Assembly (NCBI GenBank): GCA_033398695.1
Contig: CM065810.1
Span: 138,661,215-138,725,214 of the forward strand
Length of the DNA stretch: 64,000 nucleotides
From: Orobanche coerulescens
Taxonomy: Eukaryota > Streptophyta > Magnoliopsida > Lamiales > Orobanchaceae
Reading direction: 5' to 3'
In this document: positions 57,720 through 64,000 of the stretch, in pieces
Layout: each line of letters starts with the position of its first letter
How positions within the stretch are numbered: position 1 is the stretch's first letter
Notes under the pieces: generated by a model
What the model saw: only the letters and a program-made list of their open reading frames with translations
Databases searched by the model: none
Told to the model about the DNA's origin: nothing
Made by a program: the position numbers and the translations under genes

Positions 57720-60039
57720 TGTAACACCCCAAACTAGGCGGATATTACAGTGCCGTGGACCCCCAACTGGGACCCACTAGGCAAATGAAACTTAATAAAT
57801 TAAATAATATAATTGCGGTACCGAACCACATTATATCATTAATTACTCCGATGAGGAGTTTCAAGTACAACACACCCAAGATAATACCAAATACATGTAT
57901 ATTTTATATGAAGATAAAATATACAACACTGAATAAAATGAGTATTCAAACGGAAATCTGCAGCGGAAATAAATGAATGAACATGAAAACTGAAAAGGAC
58001 TGGGGGGCCCTACTAGTATCACTGGGACTCCTTTCCGTCAACGTTCTCTTCCCTTGCTTTAGCCTTGCCATGACCTGAAAACAACATCCCCCAACGGGGT
58101 TAATTACACAGAACAACAATCCTCAAGAGTTGAAATTAAGCTGAAGAGGAGCATCATAGTACGCCCGTAATGGTATGTGCAAGTGCACAAGACGAGTGTC
58201 CGGACACACCCATCCTTGTACCTAATTAGTCTCACGGAGCTACGTTACCGTGTGCACAGTCCATTGTGTCGGTGAACCCGAACACATGACCATCATGTGC
58301 CCGACTAAAAATTCCACACATCCCCACCCGACCACGCAATATGAACCCAGAAGGTCGTATGAACAAGAATGACCATGAAGAATATTAATGAATAACAATC
58401 CGACAAAGTCAAGAATGACTCACCGAGATGAAATAATAGTGAAATAAATGATAGCTCTCTGAAATGATTGGAACCGTTGTTCCTTGTGAATGAAGTGATT
58501 ATTCGACAATTACAAGTCTCAATACGGTTAATACATTATGAATGAGTTATGATTATGAATGAACAACAATGAAAGGAATGAATATCCTTTTAACCGAGTA
58601 AGAATTAACTTACATAATACCGGTGAAGACTGTCCTTCCTCGAACAAACGTCCTACAATGAGATGTCGGTTGCTCGAACAACCTTGAATAACACAATTAC
58701 CCATAATCCGTTTAATATACGTATCAAGCAAGATTATAACTAACTCAAAACGTCGATATGACAAATCGAAGTTCATTGGGCCATTATAACAAACACGTTG
58801 TAACCAATCTTCGATTGTTTACAATCAACCTCAATTAAATCCATATCAAACCTCCAAGGAGTGTTTCAATCCAACAAAATGTCTTCAATACAATCAATAA
58901 CCCAATATGAATATCCTATTCGAGATTTCAATAACCTCTAATCAAAAATCCCCAAATCCAAATCAATATTCAAGGTGTTCTTGAATAAACCCAAAAACTC
59001 CGATGATAATCCTTAACAATTCATAATCACAAGTATATCACTTCATATATCATGATTATCACATCCAAAACATCATTTCCCAAGACAAAATCGAAATCCA
59101 AGATGTTGAAGAATTTACCTTTGAAGATCCAAACACTTTGATCCGGTGAAATCATGTTAAATCGACTATCCAAGCTTCCTAATCCAAGATATATGCTTAG
59201 AACACTCCAACCCAAGTGATGTGATGAAGAAAATCTCTCCCAAGAACTTCTATCTCGGAACTCAAGTGAATAAGGGGTGAAATGAGTACAAGAAATCCGT
59301 CCAGGTACTTAAGTACTGCCGACTGTTACGGCCGTAACTCGGCCTACTTACGGCCGTAACATCTCCAAGTCAACGACCTTACGGTCGTGACCAGCCACAT
59401 CGTACGAGCATAACTCGTCTTCGTCAAAAGTCTGCCGACAGACTTACGGCCGTAACCGCACCTGTCTTACGGGCGTAACTCAACACATACGGACGTACTC
59501 GGCAAAACTTACGGGCATAAGAAGCCTTCGTCGAAACTGACCGGGACACCTTGCTCGAGTCGTACGGCCGTAACCGGCCAAGCCTTACGGACGTACCTGC
59601 CTCAACTTACGGCCGTATGCCGCAACCCTTACTGCCGTAAGTCCTCTTCATCCGAACTGTCCTCAAAACAACGAACGTACGTTACGGCCGTAATGCAAGT
59701 ATGTTACGATCGTAACTCACTGCTGATGCCAACGAAATGACAAATCCATCTACTCGACACACATCGATGAATGATCCGACATACCATACTTGTATGAATA
59801 TAATTAAGTCTAATAACATACGATAGACGATACTTCCAACACAAGACTACCAATCACGATGATTATGACAATACTCTCGTCTCGATTCTCAAACGGAGAT
59901 GAATGACGATCGGTAATTGATACACGGTTAAAAATACGCCAATGATGAATACAAATGAATGAGTCATGAATGATGAAAGATTATTAATGAGTGAAATAAT
60001 CTGACAGTGACAACTACTGAATTACAACCGGGTATTACA
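57720..60039 (-). repeat. Element F 3' LTR
   Basis: 2,320 bp, TGTAACACCCCAAACTAGGC at the outer end and CCGGGTATTACA at the inner end. It carries the TTACGGCCGTAA palindrome cluster at 59326-59715. The transcribed leader is on the low-coordinate side. A 54-bp deletion remnant of this family sits at 22159-22212. Confidence 0.92.
59326..59715. repeat. Palindrome cluster in LTR F (TTACGGCCGTAA type)
   Basis: About 14 copies of a 12-bp palindrome with core ACGGCCGT. Several are exact and others have one or two changes (TTACGGGCGTAA, TTACGATCGTAA). Spacing is irregular, mostly 15 to 40 bp. Confidence 0.9.
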
Positions 60040-60042
60040 TAC

Positions 60043-60054
60043 TCCCCCCTAAAG
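60043..60054 (-). promoter_or_regulatory. Polypurine tract, element F
   Basis: On the minus strand TTTAGGGGGGAGTA precedes the LTR start TGTAATACCC. GTTTCGAGGACGAAACTC lies just upstream, as in A and C. Confidence 0.9.
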
Positions 60055-60070
60055 AGTTTCGTCCTCGAAA

Positions 60071-61669
60071 CTAAGGGTCAAACAACTCGGGATAACTCTC
60101 CCGCATACTAGGTTTCCCAAGTAGCCTCTTCGACTCCGTGTCTAGACCACTGAATTTTGACTAAAGGAATCGTCTTGTTCCTCAACTGTTTGATTCGCCG
60201 CTATAAAACACGTATAGGACGCTCCTCATACGAATGATCATCCACGATCTCGATTTCGTCGAACTGAAGTATGTGACTCAGTTCAGCAACATACTTCCTC
60301 AGCTGAGAGACGTGAAACACATTATGAATTCGGCTCAACGCCGGAGGTAAGGCCAATCGATAAGCTAGCTCGCCTACTCGATTCAAAATCTCAAACGGTC
60401 CAATGAATCTCGGAATCAACTTTCCCCGCTTCCCAAAACGGAAGATACCTCGACTCGGGGATACCTTGACCAAAACGTGGTCACCTGCCTCGAACTCTAA
60501 TGGCCGACGACGATTATCTGCATGTTATTTCTGTCGACTCTGAGCGGTCAACAAATGACTCCTGATCAAAGCTACCTTCACACGGGCGGCTATAAGCATA
60601 TCGGGCTCGGTGCTGATTGATTCTGATAAGTCATCCCAACACAAAGGAGATCGACAACGATGAACGTACAAGGCCTCATAGGGTGCCATCTTAATTGAAG
60701 CATGCCAACTATTATTGTACGTGAACTCGATCAACGGTAGTTAGGCTTCCCAATCGTCTTTCCAATCGAGGACGCATGCCCTCAACATGTCCTCCAATGT
60801 CTGAATAGTCCTCTCTGATTGTCCGTCGGACTGAGGATGAAAAGTTGTGCTGAAATTAAGCTGAGTTCCCATAGCACGATGAACTGATTTCCAAAAATGT
60901 GACACGAATCGCCCATCACGATCAAAAACGATACTCTTAGGAGTACCGTGCAACCTCACTATCTCCTTGATGAACAACTGGGCAAGTCTCTCGGGACCCT
61001 ACGTATCCTTAATCTCAAGGAAATGAGCTGATTTAGTTAAACGGTCTACAATTACCCAAATCGTATTCATGCCACGACGACTCATCGGCAAACTCGTGAT
61101 GAAGTCCATTGAAATATCCTCCCACTTCCACTCTGGAATAGGGAGCGGTTTCAGCATACCCGCCGGTCACTGATGTTCTATCTTGACTTGCTGACAGGTC
61201 AAACATCTCGAAACAAATTATGCGACTTCTCGCTTCATATTACTCCACTAGTAATTTTGTTTCAAGTCTTTGTACATCTTGCTAGACCCCGGATGAATGG
61301 AATAAGGGGTAGCATGAGCTTCTCTTAAAATTGAGTTTTTCAACTCGTCGTTCGCTTGTACGGATAACCGATTCTTAAATCGCAATAGTCCATCCTCGTG
61401 GACCACAAATCCAGGGGCTTTACCCTGAGCCACATCCTATCGGATGCGCAACAAAACGGGTCTGAACCCTGATTCACTCTGATCGCCTCCTCAAGTGGCG
61501 CTGAAATTTCTAACATACAAAGTTGCCCCTGTACTCGCTGTAACCAGACCTTGATCTCGGGTCTTAGGAATTCCTGCTGAAGCTCCTTCTGAACTGTTAA
61601 ACGAGCAAGCATTTGCTCCTGAATGGACTTAAGACTCAAGGCATCGGCGACCACATTCGCCGTGCCCAG
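60071..61669 (-). pseudogene. pol: Element F integrase with chromodomain-like tail and RNase H end, broken
   Basis: Minus strand. The RNase H end ([12 protein letters not shown]) is near 61650. The zinc-binding part has [18 protein letters not shown] (61248-61433), with a premature TAG at 61248 after KQNY. In the core the second D is in VFDRDGRF and E in GQSERTIQ (60741-60977). The C-terminal part has [19 protein letters not shown] and [17 protein letters not shown], with the chromodomain-type tail HGVEEATWE and YPELF at 60071-60190. Stops lie at 60525-60527, 60741-60743 and about 60201, with frame changes near 61450 and 60100. The first catalytic D (MDFI-type block) is at about 61100. Confidence 0.9.
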
Positions 61670-62646
61670 TGTTGTGTCGATATTTATACATCTCAACACG
61701 CGATCGGCACAGACACCGGGCGACCGAGCCAAAGTCGAGTAGACCAAGGCAGATTGGCCGATCGAAGGTCCCAGGTCAAGTCCCAGTGCCGAGCGATCGA
61801 CATCTAAGGCGATCGTTTCTTGGCACCTGGTGAACGACTCTGGTGCCCGCCAAGGACGACCGCCTCATGCCACGCGAGGCTAGCATCCATCTAGTCGGCG
61901 AAGGCCGAAGCTCAGGACAGAGACCCATGTGCTGATACGGAAAAGGCACCGCAGAACATGGATCGTTGACCACAGCTTGTCACTATCTACTCACCTACCG
62001 AAAGACCCGCCGAAAGGTGCACAGTGGGACCTCCCGTGACAGCAACTCAGGACGCGTGCAGGCTCCTCATTGGACCGCACAGCTGGCAACCGGTCCGTGT
62101 CGCGTACTTTAAGGCAGAAAGCCCATGTGCTAGAAGACGATCACCCCCTTATTATATTACAAGGAAGGCGATCGCCCGTCAGTAAAGGGCATCTCAGCTC
62201 CTATAAATAAGAGGCATCCTGCACTTGGAAAACTCTCTGCTTTCCGACTAAACTGCTGTCTGTCTTTTCTTACGGCTTGGCTTTCACTCTCTTGGCTACG
62301 CTATACACTTAGGATGTCTTCCCATATCTCACTCTCGGAACCTCTTAATCCTAAGACGGTCGGCAGAAACGAGAGCAAGAACTCAGAGCAACTCTAGTTC
62401 TTCCGGCAAGAACTCAACAGCTAGATACATAGGGTCTTTACATTCCTTGTAATTGTACTCTTACATTAATATTTGTACTCAAACGTATTCATATTAATAA
62501 CATCTCGTGAGTGCATTCAAGCCCGGGCCTAACAAACCCGGCAAATCTTGTGTTATTTCCATTCCTTCGAACGTGCTCTCGCACTTTGTTTGTTGTCCAT
62601 CCATTCCAACAATATCTATCTCCGGATAATATTTTGGGCAACAACA
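61670..62646 (+). repeat. Element G 5' LTR
   Basis: 977 bp, from TGTTGTGTCGATATTTATAC to TTTTGGGCAACAACA. It is collinear with the 980-bp Tat LTRs but clearly diverged. A TATAAATA box is at 62202-62209. Confidence 0.9.
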
Positions 62647-62664
62647 ATTGGCGCTAGAGGAAGG
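62647..62664 (+). promoter_or_regulatory. Primer-binding site region, element G
   Basis: ATTGGCGCTAGAGGAAGG follows the LTR directly. It is almost the same as in the other Tat element. The tRNA is not identified. Confidence 0.6.
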
Positions 62665-62763
62665 GGAATCTTAACCTTCATTTTTATTCCTACCGTCTCA
62701 CTGTTCTCCGGGGCATATACTTGAAGAGACACTCACTGCTCTTCAAAGAAATCTTTCAGAATC

Positions 62764-64000
62764 ATGACTTCTGCCTCCACATCGAAGAAAGCCGCTGGCC
62801 GGTCCGCCGGACGCTTCATTCCGTCTCAATCCGAGCCCCAGCCTATGGCGGAGGGTAGCCGCGGCGACCCGAGACTCTCGATCCCGCCCCCGAGGGACGG
62901 CCCAAGCCTCTCGCTTGATCAGTTCCAAACAGCGGAACAGATCGAAGAGGCCATGGACATCCTACGGGAGCGACGGAGAGCATTCGACGGGCCCGCTATA
63001 ACCCCCTCGGACATCCGCCGCGTGAGCAAACGGAAGTTCCAGGGGTTACTGGCCGAGCGATCGCCAGGAGGCCCCAATTCGCAAGAAAAGGCACTCGCAA
63101 GGCGGGACACCTCCGTCTTCATCCGCCTAGGAAGTGACCCATCATGGCGACCGGGGTATTCTGGTCCCAGCCATGAGACGACGGAGCCCGAATCCGTCAT
63201 CAAGAGTTCGGCATACCCAACTCCCAGAAGGCAGGCCGACCATATGACTCATTGCCGAAAAACCAAGATCGGCGGCGACGACCTTATCGCCTACCGCAGA
63301 GCCAGGAGATCGGTACAAGATCACCTCGGCACCCGCTCCGAGAGCCAAACCACGAGCGACCAAGCTACAGCGATAGTCGTGATGCAACGCCAGCTCGACG
63401 ACATGAAGGCGCTCCTAGAATCTGGGGCAGGCGCCAAGAGAGAGATCGTCGGGCCGAGCAGCCACTCGCGATCCTCATCGAGCTCGCCCCCATGCAGTGT
63501 AGGATCGATCCTCCGCAAACACCTTTGTATTAGGGGCGGTCGGACCCCAAGACTCACCTGAGCAAGTTCCGGATCTACATGACCGGATGTGGGGCATCAG
63601 ACGCAACCTGATGCCAAATGTTCCCGTTAATGCTGGGCGACCTGGCCCATAGGTGGTATGTCTCATTGCCAACTCGATCCATCAGTTCCATTGAACAACT
63701 GGCGAACGATTTCATGTCGTACTTCGCTGCCAAGGTCGCTCGACCAGAAGGCCCCCACCGCATGATGAAAATCAGGCAGGGGGAAGACGAGTCCGATGCA
63801 GACTACATCGATCGGGTGGATGAGATAATCCTCAACGGCGAGCCCGTAAGCGACGAGATCGCCCTATACTCGGTCCTAGGGGGATTCGATGGTCTTTCGC
63901 CTATGTTCAGGCATCTTAAGAAGGACATCCCCCCGACCTACGCGATCTTCCGCGCCAAGGCCGCAGACTTTTTGGCCAGGCAAATATTACTTTTTCACCT
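62764..64000 (+). pseudogene. gag: Element G gag, broken, continues past window
   Basis: The ATG at 62764 opens MTSASTSKKAAGRSAGRF, homologous to the other Tat gag. It is followed by PPPRDGPSLSLDQFQTAEQI and an arginine-rich linker up to about 63400. A frame change near 63400-63480 precedes the retrotransposon gag domain (RIDPPQTPLY, HLSKFRIYMTGCGASDAT, KIRQGEDESDADYIDRVDEI). In that domain a TAG follows PLY at about 63532, and a TGA follows SDAT at about 63609. The last readable block is MFRHLKKDIPPTYAIFRAKA before the window ends. The protein would form the particle for Tat elements. Confidence 0.88.

Larger units (their letters stand above)
57720..61669 (-). mobile_element. Element F: chromovirus, truncated by element G
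   Basis: Minus-strand Ty3/gypsy element. It has a 3' LTR at 57720-60039, a purine tract, and pol read from 61669 down to about 60071. It inserted in the 5' LTR of E at CCTGT. Its upstream part is cut at 61670 by the LTR of element G, so RT, protease and gag are beyond that insertion and outside the window. Confidence 0.92.
61670..64000 (+). mobile_element. Element G: Tat/Retand-type element, runs off window
   Basis: Plus-strand relative of the 16833-24966 element, inserted in the RNase H end of F (left flank CCCAG at 61665-61669). The 5' LTR is 61670-62646, followed by the primer region and gag. Whether it carries pol or an antisense gene cannot be seen. Confidence 0.88.

Overview
This window looks like flowering-plant (probably dicot) nuclear heterochromatin. 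It is built from nested LTR retrotransposons with a few DNA transposons and one LINE fragment. Evidence: chromovirus-type gag-pol with initiator-Met primer sites, an Athila-type element with a tRNA-Asp primer site, Tat/Retand-type gag, plant copia, PIF/Harbinger, hAT and Mutator-like insertions. I see no host gene, rRNA or tRNA gene that I can support.

Layout, left to right. 1-167: end of a large-LTR element (family E, minus) inserted in an Athila element. 168-~5820: Athila element (minus; gag and protease/pre-RT fragments, primer site, 5' LTR) carrying a Mutator-like MITE. ~5824-6376 and 14476-14987: one minus-strand LTR (B), split by 6377-14470, a complete but decayed Tekay-like chromovirus (A, plus, TSD GGCAG). 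14988-16827 and 24972-27836: one old minus-strand copia element (RT, integrase, protease, gag, leader, 182-bp LTR), split by 16833-24966, a Tat-type element (minus, TSD GGTGA). That Tat element has a gag but no pol, and carries an antisense four-exon gene with its own TATA box. 28036-32719: PIF/Harbinger transposon (minus) with a transposase and a Myb/SANT-like gene. 32918-33532: non-autonomous hAT. 34280-35301: non-autonomous Harbinger. 36380-45419: second, much better preserved chromovirus (C, plus, TSD GATTG). 45425-48136: unassigned AT-rich sequence with tandem repeats. 48137-48843: LINE reverse-transcriptase fragment. 48844-57719: element E (minus), with LTRs of about 3.6 kb around a 2.36-kb interior that has no gag or pol. 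57720-61669: chromovirus F (minus), inserted in E's 5' LTR. 61670-64000: second Tat-type element (G, plus), inserted in F and running off the window.

Three structures are shared between families and are the most interesting content. (1) Each chromovirus-type LTR family (A, B, C, E, F) has a cluster of 12-bp palindromes of the form T-W-R-CG-NN-CG-Y-W-A, with family-specific flanking and central bases. In A, B, C and E a TATA box follows directly. Two of the nested insertions (A into B, F into E) fall inside such a cluster. (2) A hairpin with compensatory base changes overlaps the 3' end of the initiator-Met primer site in A, C and E. (3) Families A and E share a tandem cassette in the transcribed part of the LTR and the same primer-site variant. 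This suggests that coding-free E is a parasite of A-like elements.

Many coding regions are broken by premature stops, several of the kind expected from C-to-T change at methylated cytosines. Lesions, frames and catalytic residues are given per feature. Outer boundaries supported by matching target-site duplications are exact; others are marked approximate.
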